A stretch of DNA of 64,000 nucleotides. Origin: Earliella scabrosa (lineage: Eukaryota; Basidiomycota; Agaricomycetes; Polyporales; Polyporaceae). Shown here piece after piece: positions 1-10,754 of the stretch. The position numbers and the translations under genes are program-made. How positions within the stretch are numbered: the first letter of the stretch is position 1; every line of letters starts with the position of its first letter. The notes under the pieces were generated by a model. The model saw only the letters and a list, made by a program, of their open reading frames with translations. It did not search any database and was not told the DNA's origin. The DNA is taken from assembly GCA_022605405.1 (NCBI GenBank), contig JABYQQ010000007.1:1116001-1180000 (forward strand), written 5' to 3'.

Positions 1-159
1 CCGAGGCTCGGCGCTGGCCAGGCTAAACCTCTCGATACCGCTCAGACTTCGAGGTTGGGGTGCGGGAACGGCACTACGGGTGCAAGAGGGGGCGGGAACC
101 CCTTCGATGACGTGCACTCGCCGACTCCAGACGATGTGTATGGGGGGATGGCTGATTGA
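1..159 (+). CDS. 3' end of an unrecognised gene (partial)
   Basis: Frame 1 is open from the window edge to a TGA at 157-159 and encodes 52 residues. The peptide is Gly/Asn/Thr-rich and ends NPFDDVHSPTPDDVYGGMAD. The acidic proline-containing tail and NPF tripeptide look like the disordered C-terminus of a larger protein; NPF is a known EH-domain ligand, but that role is only a guess here. No family can be named because the rest lies outside the window. Upstream splicing cannot be seen, so the reading frame is inferred from the absence of stops and the biased composition. Confidence 0.5.
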   Translation, partial: PRLGAGQAKPLDTAQTSRLGCGNGTTGARGGGNPFDDVHSPTPDDVYGGMAD

Positions 160-306
160 GAGCGGGTAGGCTTCGCGGATCCAGAACTGGCAGAAGGGTG
201 AGGGGAAACAGAGAGCCGCACATTGTACTATCCACCACACGTTGCTGTATCCCACATCATTTTCACATTGCTACCTGACGATGTCTCCACATGAAGGATT
301 GTATGA

Positions 307-626
307 TCATGCGTTTGTCGTAGGAGTAGACTTGCAGGTCGTCGCAGCGTCGCTGGGCGGCGGGAAGATCTTCTCCAACTGGTCAGACACTAGGATGCCG
401 ATGCCCGCAAATGCAGTGATCGCGATTGAAACACGCAGACGCGTCTTTGCAGGGAGCACTGTGATGCACCAGAACAGATCACTCGGGGCATTCTCGAGGT
501 GTGAAATGTGAAGTCCTCACCTGCCCATGACTCAAATATTGACCTCTCCTGAACTGGCTTCGTCCGAAATCTGAATTGGGGTTTCTTTGGTTTGGAAGGA
601 GGCAGTTGTCTTGGAGTCTCAGCCAT
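307..626 (-). CDS. small single-pass membrane protein, probably mitochondrial
   Basis: Two exons (521-626 and 307-458) join across a 62-nt GT-AG intron to give 85 residues. The N-terminal half is basic and proline-rich (PSKPKKPQFRFRTKP). A FESWAVLPAKTRLR segment leads into one hydrophobic helix of about 18 residues (VSIAITAFAGIGILVS), followed by DQLEKIFPPP and a short polar tail. The length and the basic N-terminus before a single helix suggest a small mitochondrial inner-membrane or assembly protein; this is inference and I do not recognise the family. It is transcribed divergently from riboflavin synthase, 196 bp away. It is easy to miss because each exon is short. Confidence 0.6.
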
Positions 627-822
627 CGTGGAGTGTCGAGAGGTGATGGTGAGAGACAAAGAGAGACAGAGCGCAGTGCGACGAGACGGGCGCGTCGGGA
701 CGCGCCGCACCTGGACCACGCTCCGTAAGCCGCAAGACAGCTTGCATTCGGGCATCCAACTCCTCGGATACATCTAGGTCCGGAACCTCAGCAGCGTAAC
801 TGCGCATCGTTGTGAAAGCCAA
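627..822. promoter_or_regulatory. shared divergent promoter region
   Basis: The 196 bp between the two divergent start codons must hold the 5' control regions of both the small membrane protein and riboflavin synthase. No TATA box stands out. Confidence 0.4.
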
Positions 823-1725
823 ATGTTCACAGGTCTGGTATGCCATCGTATATCTTCTCTGCCTCTTTGACTGAAATTACTCCCGACAGATCGAGCACCT
901 CGGGACGGTCACTGACATCGTGCACGATGCGGGGGGCTGCACGCTCACAATCGGAGACTCTGCGCCCATCCTGGGCGATTGCCACGTCGGAGACTCGATT
1001 GCGGTCAACGGCGCGTGCCTGACGGTGGTCGAGTTTGACAAGACGGACAAGGGCGGGTGGTTCACGGTCTGGCTCGCGAACGAGACCCTCGACAGGACCG
1101 ACCTCGGTGCGTTGCCCTGCCTACGCTGCACTGCACGATCGGGCGTGAGGGGGTCATTAATGAACACACACACGTCATACGTCTAGGCGAGCGCAAGGTC
1201 GGGGATCAGGTTAACTTGGAGCGCGCGATGGGTGCGCATGTGCGGTTTGGAGGGCATTTCGTGCAGGTGCGTGTGCTGGCTGGAACGGTGTGCGGATGCG
1301 GTTCGCGTTGACCTCAGTCCCTCTGGCAGGCGCATGTCGACACGACGGCTATGCTGATCGAGAAGACCCCCGACGGAGACTCTTTGCGCCTGCTGTTCGA
1401 ACTGCCAGAGCCCACACCGGAGCGGCCGTCGCTGCTGCCGTATCTTATCCCGAAGGGCTATGTCGCGATCGACGGGACGTCGCTGACACTGACGGCAGTA
1501 GACGACGCCCGTCGCACTTTCGGTGTGATGCTCATCAAGCACACGCAGGAGAAGATCACGCTCAGCAAGAAGGCGGTCGGGGCGAAGGTGAACATCGAGG
1601 TCGACATGGTCGGCAAGTTTGTAGCAAAGGGTGTGGAGGCGGCGCTGAGCGGAGGGGGCGGACTGTTGCCCGCGCTGATTGAAAAAGTCGTTGAGGACGT
1701 GCTGGTCAAGAAGGGGCTCGTTTAG
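823..1725 (+). CDS. RIB5: riboflavin synthase (alpha chain)
   Basis: Catalyses dismutation of two 6,7-dimethyl-8-ribityllumazine molecules to riboflavin, the last step of vitamin B2 synthesis. Four exons (823-837, 890-1106, 1187-1266, 1330-1725) give 235 residues, the usual family length. The first exon is only 15 nt and encodes MFTGL; joined to IEHLGTV it restores the hallmark N-terminus of the family. The two internal repeats (lumazine-synthase-like barrels) are visible: the first contains GDSIAVNGACLTV and VNLERAM, the second GYVAIDGTSLTLT and GVMLIKHT. The start is fixed by the family N-terminus across the 52-nt first intron. Divergent from a small membrane protein. Confidence 0.95.
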
Positions 1726-1941
1726 TGACCGTGCGGGGCGGGGAGGATGAAGTGAACGCAGTCTCGTAATTGAACGTGTACTACCCGATTTGCCATATAT
1801 GGTAGCTCGCTAAATTGACGGGGGCGTCCGCCTGGAGCAGCCTCAGCCGACCTCCGACCTCAACCTTCCCGCTATCCCTCTCCTCCGACGCCATCCTCCT
1901 CCCTCTAACTTCCTCTTCTCCCTCGCCATCGTCTGGCCTAC

Positions 1942-3970
1942 ATGGAAGGCCAGCTTAAGCCTAAGGTCAGCTCCGCAGGGACGTCTGAGCAACAGGTCAT
2001 GCTCAGGCCACTTTCCAGGTCACCGCGAGGATCGACTACGACCGAGCTCGTCCTGCATCCCCCTTCAAGCAGCCCGCAACATCTCTCTCGCCCCCACCCA
2101 TCAGACCTAGAGCCAAGGTTAACAGCAGTGCCACGATCCAGTCACGCAAGCCGGGGTCAGTCGTATCGACACCACCATCCGCTCGGGGCAGCGCAGTCCC
2201 CGCCCGTGCCCCGTCCCCATTCAAGCCACCGCAGTCACGAGTAGCCAATGCATCCACTGCATCAGGTTCAGCCGTAAAGGCTCGCCTGACAGCGCGTACT
2301 AATGGCAATAACTCGACCTCTCCACTACCAGAGTCCCGGCAACGTGCCCTCACCGCAGGGACGCCATCCTATGCTCCCTCTTTCCCTCGCCAGCGGAGAG
2401 GGAGCGCGTCTTCCAACTTATTATCCTCGTCGAACACAGAGATAAGTGCTGCATCATCTCCAGCCCGTTCCACGCTCGCACTGTCGGCCACCCACGACGA
2501 GAACACCCCCGCCCCGCCCCCATCAGTCTCGACAGCCAACGTCAATGTTCGCGTGAAGGCTAAGGTGTCGAAGGTCGCTGAGCCCGGCGTGCACAGTCCG
2601 CCATCGCTCCCGGCGTCACCACTCATGGCGAACCGCCCCGCGCGCGTTCCGTCTATCTCGAGTCTCTCGCTGTCCCCGCCCATGATGCCAAGCAGTGCGG
2701 GCCACAGCCCATCGTCCGCGACGTCCTCCCCGTCTGCCCCGTCGCTCCGCTTTGGGAGCACAAGAGAGACGAAGCATCAGTCGTACCAACCGCTGCCGAA
2801 GGCGTTCCATGCGTTCACCCCGAACGATGACCTCGCCATAGACTATGGCAGCGTCCACAAGATCGCGGCGAAGGTTGATCCGACAGCCATCCCGCCTCCC
2901 CCGCAGTCCCCGCCGACATCCACGCTATCGTTCTCCTCCCGATCGTCGGCGTCCCGCTCATCAGTGTCCTACGACACGCAGGACTCGGGTATCTCGCGAA
3001 GCACCGCGCCGACACTGAACTCGAACGTGAATGGAAACGGCCATGCCCGGCACGGCAGTCGGTCGTCCCAGCCGCGGGCGAGCATCGACGGGCTGGGGCT
3101 TCGCAGCAGCGCGCCTGCAACCCGGGAGCAATCATCGAATAGCGAAGGAGAGCTGTCTGACGAGTACGATGGCGATGGCCATCATAACGAGAGCGAAGAC
3201 GAGGAGCGGAAGATGAAGGCGCAGGCAAAGTCCAATCGTAAGGTGCGTTTCTGCTGCGCATACATCCTCCCCCCACACCCGTCCCCATCGCGCATCTTGA
3301 TGTCGCCATCAAATTTAATTGTGAACCTCCGTTGTTGTTTGTCCAGATCGCGGACCTTGAGATCACGAACCGTTCCCTGCTCGCTATCAACGCGACGCTA
3401 GAGGCCACGAAGCATCGACAGGCGAGGGAGATCCGCGAGCTGCGGCGGAAACTGCGCGAGTCGCGCCTCATCCTCCCGCCGCCCACGTATCGCGCGGTCA
3501 AGTCGTCGCTGACGCACGACGACACCGCAGAAGAGGAAGACGAGGATGAGGAAGAAGACGAAGAAGACGAAGAAGAGAACCAGGCGATCGTCGAGGGCAA
3601 GGCGGACGAGGCGTACCGGCGAGTCAAGAGCATGATCGACACTCTGCTTGACTCTGGCCGACGAGCACTGGAGTCCCAACCTGAAGACTTCGTGGGCAGT
3701 GGCAAGGGCGGCGCGAAGGTGCTCACCGCGGAGGAAGTTCGGACATGGCGGGGAGACGACGTGGACGAGACGCGCTCCACGCTGGACGCAGACGTGGACA
3801 ACACAAGTTTGGCGAGCTCGCGACCACTGACACCGTCGCGCGTGGCTGTTCCGGACAGCGACGATGGTCTCGGAAGTGAAGACGAGGTCGAGGCGTCGTT
3901 GATCATGTACGACGGCCAACCGCCAGCGGCGCCATTACCGCCCATCACGATCACGCCCTCCGCTTCGTAG
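1942..3970 (+). CDS. Ser/Pro-rich protein with C-terminal coiled coil and acidic tract
   Basis: Model of three exons (1942-1965, 2007-3242, 3347-3970), 627 residues. The first intron is short (41 nt) and the 8-codon first exon is the least certain part. Residues from about 20 to 400 are low-complexity Ser/Pro/Arg sequence with many possible SP sites. At the second junction a helical segment (IADLEITNRSLLAINATLEATKHRQ..., then REIRELRRKLRES) predicts a coiled coil. It is followed by an acidic run of about 20 Asp/Glu residues (near 3530-3580) and a helix rich in Lys/Asp. I do not recognise the family. The layout suggests a cytoplasmic or nuclear scaffold; this is inference. Confidence 0.65.
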
Positions 3971-4487
3971 ATTGGTTCGCTGTGTGTCCCGTCTGGTCTG
4001 TTTGCTCTCGAGTCTGTCCTCATCGTCATTGTTAACGCCTCACGACCGCCGCACGCCGCATCACGCATCATCACCCGCTCAATGTAGAAGAACTTTCGTC
4101 TCGTTGTACATACTCCCCCGCTCCTTCCGCCCACCTACATAGCATCCCTGGATTGGATCTCATACCCGTGCTCTCGCCTACCGACCATCGCTCCTTTGCA
4201 CGCACGCGTCCCCCTGTTTAGTAGCATCGCCCATGGCTCCCCATGACGCATCTAATCCATGTCCGCCGTCCTCGAGCATACACATCGCATAGGAACCAGC
4301 TAGGCCTGCCTTATTTTCTACATATCTGTACAGCACACATGAATCTCACATATGGCTTCCCTCTGATTAGATGTGTTCCCCATACGGTGGTTATGGTGGA
4401 TTTGTTGTGCGGACCGCGGGTGTGAGTGTATCGGAGGCATTCTGGCAGACAGAACATACATTACGGGATAAGCACCAAGACTCGATG
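3971..4487. other. intergenic, convergent 3' regions
   Basis: Space between the ends of two convergent genes. Only short incoherent reading frames; I see no gene or repeat. Confidence 0.5.
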
Positions 4488-7400
4488 TTAGTCGGAAGTC
4501 AAGTCTATCACATCTTGCGCCTCGTACGCCGTCTTCCTTCGCTTTGCTGGGGGTCCGGCGTCTGCCGTGCTAGGCGCTGCGCGATGTCTAGAGGCCCCAG
4601 GCGGAGCCACAGCATTAGATGAAATTCCGTGGGCACTTGCTAGCGTGGAGGGTCCCGGGCCGGCCATGGCAACATGATGAGAGGGGGCCGCAGGTGCGTT
4701 TGTCTCTTCTGAGCTCAGAGCAGAGGTGATTCTGTCGAAGCAGTCCCCCAGAAGGGCCCGACGCTCCTTGGGGTTGGTTCCGATATATTTGAGAATCTTC
4801 AATCCATCTTGTTGTGCTGCTCGCCACCGCGTCGGCTCGTGAACCGCCTTCGTCTTGGTGACCTGTATCATTCGCCGTTATTCGCGATGGTCTGTCGACA
4901 TATGCACGCTGAAACGGTGCGGGAGGCGGGACGTACCTTGATGCCTTGCGGGGAGCTGTACACCACCTCCCACGACGCCGCATCCCAGCAGTGCCGCTTC
5001 AACTCCTTCTCGAGGTGTTGCCTCACCTTGAACCCGATCCCCGTCCATGTCTTCGACCGCTCGGGCTCATCGCGCATGAACGCGCGCACCTTCCCGCAAT
5101 GGCCGCACGCGCACCTCCACAGCTCTATCCGCTTGAGCTGAGCCGCGCCGGCGTCCGGCGCAGGACGACGACCGAGAATTTTGTCGACCCAGAAGACCAT
5201 GATATCTTGGACGATGGGTGCGTACTCGGGAGTCGTCAGGTTTTGCCCATACTTCGCGAAGAGGGACTTGATCTCGGGCAGCAGGCGGAAAAGAAAGTCG
5301 CGGACTTGACCGTACTCGCCGCCGCTCTGTTTGAGGGAACGCGAGACTACCGTGCGGCACGCCTCTGGAACGCGATAGCGTGCACAGAGGTCGAGGGAAT
5401 TGAGGATAAGCTGGACGTCAGGCCGGGGCTCTTGAGAGTTGGGCGCGGGAGCTTGCCAGTGGGGAACTGTCGGACGTGGTGGTGTGGAACGCAATTCGAC
5501 CACTGCGCTGTACTTCTTCACCAAACGCATGATCGCGGCATCGAGTGTTTCTCCCTCGCTGTCGGCAGCAGTGAGGCAGGCGCGTTTGTCCTCCAGTTCC
5601 TCGATGAGGGCCCGCACGGCAGGCCCCGTAAGACGAAGGTCTTCTAATCTGGGGACAAACCTAGTGCGAAGGGTCAAAATCGTCCCGCGCTGTGTCTCAG
5701 AACCAGAGGCTCACTGAGCGAGGACCAATTCCGGCTGACCTTCCGATATCGCAGCCTGGAATAGCGAGGATATATGGCCTTTCGTGAGCGTGTTTGGGGA
5801 CGCAGTGATCCAGTCCAGATAGAGTGTGCCGGCGGTATCACACAGCTTCTTCATGTCCGGTATGGGACGCTCAGAACCTCGCTGCTTGAATTCGGTGGCT
5901 AGAAGGGAAATGAGCGGGAGTAACACGTCCTTGGCGCGCTGCTGTGCAGTAGCTGCTGGGATACCGCTGAAGTCAGTCAATTTCGCAACAACGTTGGAGA
6001 CGAGGTCTTCGTGTCCGGTATCGAAGCAGGCGTTGATGTATAGGGCGGCGTGCGTGACGGAGGCTGTCGTGTTGGCTGCGCTGGGGGCTGTCTTGATCAC
6101 TACGCTCAGTGCGTCGTTGTCTAGGTCATAGAAGTCAGACTTGGAGATCGCTGCGTGTATAGTGCCATAGACGAGGCGCGATCTGTCCTCGGGCGATAGG
6201 TTGGACAGGCTGTGCATGTGTCTCGCACAAGTGAGTAAATGCAGAGGACCGGCTGCGAGCCTGAGCTGAGGCAGGAAGCTAGAGAGATTCTGCTTCAGTA
6301 CCAGACCAGCAAGGCGGTTATGAGAGACACTTGCGTTCGTTCGAGGAATTCGACACCTCCGACCTTGAGCGATAGATCTACAAGATACTCAGTGTCGTTC
6401 TTTTTGAACGGCTTCAGCGACTCCAGCAGCTTTCGCCTCCAGATCGAGACCCATTCAGTCGCATGCGAATCGATCGGGTCTTGATGCTTCAGCCACTCTT
6501 CGACGCGGTCGAGGAAATTGAGGCAAGAGAGATTGCTTGTATCCTTTTGAAGCGCATGCTCGAGGCTACAAAAACCGTCTATTCCGAGCGTGAACCATGC
6601 GATAGAAATGACACTCACGTCAGACGGACCGCTTCAAATCCGAAAACTTCCACCGCGTCGAAGATATTCTCGTCGTCCAAGCTCTTGATATCGCTGTTCA
6701 CACCACACGCCGTTACCGCGCGCTGCCAAAGCGACAAGTCGCGCCACCTCCGTGCTGCTTTGCAGAGGACGCTTATGACCTCTGAGCGGTCGTATTTGCC
6801 TACGCGCGCCAGGGCGATTTCCGCAAGCTCACGTACCTCGCGAGTCGGTGTCGCAGACTCGGACGTGGACTCGGAGATGCGTTTGCATGCGTATTTAAAC
6901 CCGTCGGTACCGTGCAAGATGTCGAAGTGGCACCATGATGGCCAGATGACCAGCGCAGTCCGGCGATACCCTGTAAGAATGAGTGCATATCAGTTCGGGT
7001 CTTCTGTCATAGCGCATGGCACAAGCTCACATCGATCAAGCTCACCAGCACCCTACCAGTAGAGGATTAGCACAGACCATCAGCACTACAATGTCACAAA
7101 AGACTCACATTCCCCAGATATCCCTCGTACTCCTGCTCATCCACATCCCCATTAGTCACCATCTCCTCTAGATCGCACGGTATCGTCTCCGTCTCCTCAT
7201 CAAACTCCAATTGGGGCTGGATGAGCTTCCCGTCCAGGTCGACCAAGTGCTCTACCGTCATCACGGTCTCTTGAACCTCCTCCATCTCGACATCGTCATC
7301 ATCAGGCTCGTCATCCTCGTCCTCGTACCACCCGCCCCAACCGCCGCGCCGCGGAGGCGGACCTTCATCGCGCGCATACCCATGCTCGTGACACACGACG

Positions 7401-8595
7401 CTCGCGAGCCCGATGTGGAACCCATGCGCGCGCGCGAGCATGTCGAGCATCGCAACCTTGTGTGCGTCCACGCCTTTGAGCGCGCTTCCGCGCAGGTTTG
7501 CCTGGGAGTACTTGTGCTCGAGCAGGTAAATGAGCTTTTCGGGAACCACTTCGGCCGCATCGTCTTCGTCCTCGTCCGAATCAGCCTCGGCAAGCCGGTT
7601 CCACGATAGGAGAACGTGGCGGAGACGCGCGATGAGCTTCGTCTGCTCGCCAAGCGCAGGGCGAAGGGAGGAGGTGGTGTGGACGAGGTTGAAGGAGAGC
7701 GCGAGGCGGTGGCCACTGGTGATGGGCTTCACTTCGTGCATGACATCGGTATACCACGCGAGCACGGTAGTGCGCGTGAGCGAGGTGGCGCTGCAGTCGA
7801 AGGTTTCGGAGAGGCCGCTATGCGAGACGCGCACGACGCCGCCCGTAAACTCGGAGGGGAGGACGATGACGATCGTCGCGAACATGCCGTCTTGTTTCTC
7901 GGTGCTGTCGATGCTATCAGTGAGTACACGCGAGTGTATGCGGATGGATCGAAGACGCACTCGACATGGGGCAGGAAACTGGCAGACACGAGGCCTGAGG
8001 TGAGTACCAGTAGTACGAGTGCAACGCACGACGAGAAACGCACTGTGAACCCGGTTCGTACAAGAGCAGCTTGTACAGCTCGCATCGGGGCTTGCTCGCT
8101 GCATAATTGACTCCAAGTACTTCGCACACTTCTTTGACCGTTCGTTTCAAGAATCGGGTCCATTCCTCCTTGTTGCGGAAATGGACCTGAAATGATATGT
8201 TGTGTCAGAAGTCGCACTGTGGTGTAGTTAAGGAGACAGGATCGACCTGCTGTGCGTCAATCTCCCAGGTGTCTCGCACGGTCTTGTCGATGACAGTGCG
8301 ATCTGCCATGCCAAAGGGAGCCTGTGAGGAATGTGCTTTGATGGCAGCAGCGTCGCGCAAGCTGAGTGGCAGCCCTATTGTGCCGAGTCCGTCGACATGT
8401 AAAACAGGATTTGGCGCATCGGAATATGTCCGGTGGAACGCGAAGGACCCTGTGAACTCAGAGCCAGTGGCGAGTGCGTCTTCCAACGCTTCCTGTCGGT
8501 ACATGCGTATGAGACGGAGTTGTAGGTTGAAGTCACAGTATGCACGCACCCTGATGTCCTTCGCTGGGTACTCCACAGATTCAAGTTTGACATCT

Positions 8596-8632
<37 letters not shown>

Positions 8633-9290
8633 CATCGGCGTTGTCCTCGTCTGATACGGTAATTGTTTCGGGTGGCTCATCTACATCTATCAAGGATTGC
8701 GTTGAAGGGTGTATGGTCGAGAATACCGTCTTTCCTCCTGTTGTGGGTCGGGTAGACTCGTGCAAATCTTCCAGCTGGGAGGAGGACCCTTGAGAATAGG
8801 ATGGGAGGTTTGGAATCATCAGAGTAGTCTTGCCCCCAGTCGAGGGTCGCGCTATAATGTCGGGTAGGCTATCGTCTTCGTCGGTCACGTTGGATGTGGT
8901 TATCGGATAGATTGTCTTCCCGCCCGTATGAGGTCTCTCGGTTACTACGGCGTCACCATCATGCTGGGGTCGATCTGAAGGGAAGTGGTCCGTTTCGGGA
9001 TGGGTCAGGATTGTCTTTCCTCCAGTTGTTGGCCTGGAGACTTCGGTAGGCATGTCTTCGTCCTCTTCAGCCCCATTAGAGTAGCACGCTGGAGCATACG
9101 GGGGTCCTTCAGAGTATGTCGGAACAGTTTTTCCGCCGGTGGTCGGCCTTGTCGTGCTGAATGCATGCGGGTCATAGTCATCGCCCTCGTCCGATGCTGA
9201 TACTGCACTTTGTTGAGATGAAGAGGGCAGTGCCCAGACAGTCTTCCCACTAACGGTTGGTCGTGTTGATTGGTCCGTATCCGCTTGCAT
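4488..9290 (-). CDS. 2OG-Fe(II) oxygenase-like protein with RPTTGGKT repeats and C-terminal SIM (paralog 1)
   Basis: Eleven exons in gene order (8550-9290, 8247-8492, 8044-8186, 7961-7978, 7109-7904, 7031-7052, 6619-6970, 6335-6565, 5715-6278, 4937-5660, 4488-4862) give 1403 residues. Residues 1-247 hold six RPTTGGKT-like repeats separated by acidic linkers, then an Asp-Arg dipeptide run. The oxygenase-like core follows: iron ligands H381-V-D383, a GMFAT/VLPSEFTGG strand region, distal H439, and R449 ten residues later for 2-oxoglutarate. The H-x-D motif is encoded across an 18-nt exon. A long helical C-terminal half of unknown fold follows. The protein ends PAKRRKTAYEAQDVIDLTSD: a basic patch, then VIDLT, which matches a SUMO-interaction motif. 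Intron 6279-6334 has a GC donor. Substrate unknown; nuclear location inferred. Paralogous to the gene at 13055-17165. Confidence 0.85.
8596..8631. repeat. hexanucleotide microsatellite in coding sequence
   Basis: Six tandem copies of a CTGTCC unit. On the minus strand they encode an alternating Asp-Arg run in the linker between the RPTTGGKT repeats and the oxygenase domain, so copy-number change would stay in frame. Confidence 0.85.
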
Positions 9291-9308
9291 GCTCGACGCT
9301 GTTTAAGA

Positions 9309-9737
9309 CTAGTAGTTAACATCCATTCCCATGAGTGGCACTGTTACCCTACGCCTATCAGTGTCGTTATCGTCCGGGCTGGTCTCAGTAGCGCTCGACC
9401 AAAGGGATTTACTGGACGTAGTCTGTCTGTGGTCAGTAGAGCTGTCCGGTGATGTGCGATTCGGAAGCCCAACGGTGACCTGGGAGGGTAGTATCGCATG
9501 ATCTCCATCATCTGGCAAAATATCAAAATGAGTTATTGTGTCAATGCAAAATTGCGTTGGACACGTACTAGAGACAGCGTAGGTCGCAGGATGTTGAGAC
9601 AAGGCGGCCTGAATGCCAGCAACACCGTGACAATCCGCCGGGTCAGCAATAGGTGAACGCCCCTGCCGTACAGTTTGATGAGTGGCAAAGTATGCCATTT
9701 GCAAAGGCCCGCTCACCTGAGTTGGCAACGACTCCAT
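9309..9737 (-). CDS. small open reading frame upstream of paralog 1, doubtful
   Basis: A 142-codon frame beginning MESLPTQVSG and ending GMDVNY, 18 nt before the start of the oxygenase gene. A textbook 57-nt intron (GTACGT...CCAG) lies inside it and is a multiple of three without a stop, so the frame stays open with or without splicing. It could be an independent short gene, a long 5' leader, or alternative 5' exons of the oxygenase gene; a second possible intron with donor near 9345 does not restore the oxygenase frame. No family recognised. Confidence 0.25.
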   Translation of the reverse strand: MESLPTQVSGPLQMAYFATHQTVRQGRSPIADPADCHGVAGIQAALSQHPATYAVSSTCPTQFCIDTITHFDILPDDGDHAILPSQVTVGLPNRTSPDSSTDHRQTTSSKSLWSSATETSPDDNDTDRRRVTVPLMGMDVNY

Positions 9738-10754
9738 GCTGAGTGATGACCAGAGTGCTTGCTGGCACTGTGCGACTCGCGGCTACTTCAATGACGCGTC
9801 TGGAGCGCAGTGAGCTTCAAGGACGGTGTCGTTTGGAGGGACGCGAATGTCACAAGCACATGTCCTGATGTCACACACCCAGTGTGGGCTTGGCACTGTC
9901 ACTGTCATGACTAAGCATATTCCACACGCGTCCAACGCGATCTTACTAGTATCGAATCTCCTCCCTCCTCACCAGATTCACCGGCCAGTCCTGACTTGGC
10001 TGTGGCAATAGCAGCTCTCTTGGGTTCGATCTACATAGGCTTCCGACGAGCCTGTACCAGTGGATTGGCCATGGACAAGCGAGACTTCGAAAATGTGCGA
10101 AAACGTCGGATCTGAACATACTCTATTTCTCATGGACAAGTCCCGACGAAACCCGGATGGATGTGAACCATTGTCTCGTACAAGCCGAACATGTTGTCAT
10201 CATGGTGCCAGTAGAACGGTGAGGAACTGCTCTGCGAGTATTTACTACCTATTTCAACGCATCCCTCGCTCACGAGTCAACACTCTCAAAGCAGCATGCG
10301 TCTGCACAAGGCCTGTGCTGTCCTGGTTCGACTACACAGCTTAGCTGTCACCTGCGCTTTGATCGCGCGGCATTTCTTACGTCTCCACATACGTAGCGGT
10401 GTTTTCGATCACGACCTGCGCACTGCGGACTCTACCGCGCGTCCATCGCTGAAATCTGATATTAATGTACTCTCAGAGCATGCAGTAGACGCAAATTTGT
10501 AGGGCAACCCCTGCCGCTCATGAGCCTTGAATTTGAACGGGGCTGCGAAGCCAAGCTCCTGCGGTTTGTGCAGGCGATGAACTGGCAGCGCCTCATGCTG
10601 CGTGCATCCTTCCGTGAGTACTTAACCACCATGTTCGCGATCCTTTGCCCCACCTTACCCTTCTTCATAACATTGACATTGACGCTCCTTTCTTCCTCAA
10701 CTTTCCGTCCAATTTTTCTTCCATTGGCTCTCTCGCTTCGTTTCGACACATAGG
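9738..10754. other. divergent intergenic region
   Basis: About 1 kb between the oxygenase-side transcripts and the hydrolase gene. Only short, incoherent frames. A pyrimidine-rich tract at 10640-10735, just before the hydrolase start, could be its core promoter or could encode a longer hydrophobic leader if spliced. Confidence 0.4.

Noticed and set aside
2815..4134. 439-codon frame antisense to the coiled-coil gene
   Set aside because: Ser-rich mirror of GC-rich coding sequence; the plus strand has consistent splice sites and a sensible helix pattern.
8550..9290. GGKT repeats read as Walker A P-loops
   Set aside because: A P-loop needs G-x4-G-K-S/T after a hydrophobic strand; here the core is RPTTGGKT without the first glycine, and it lies in disordered acidic sequence.
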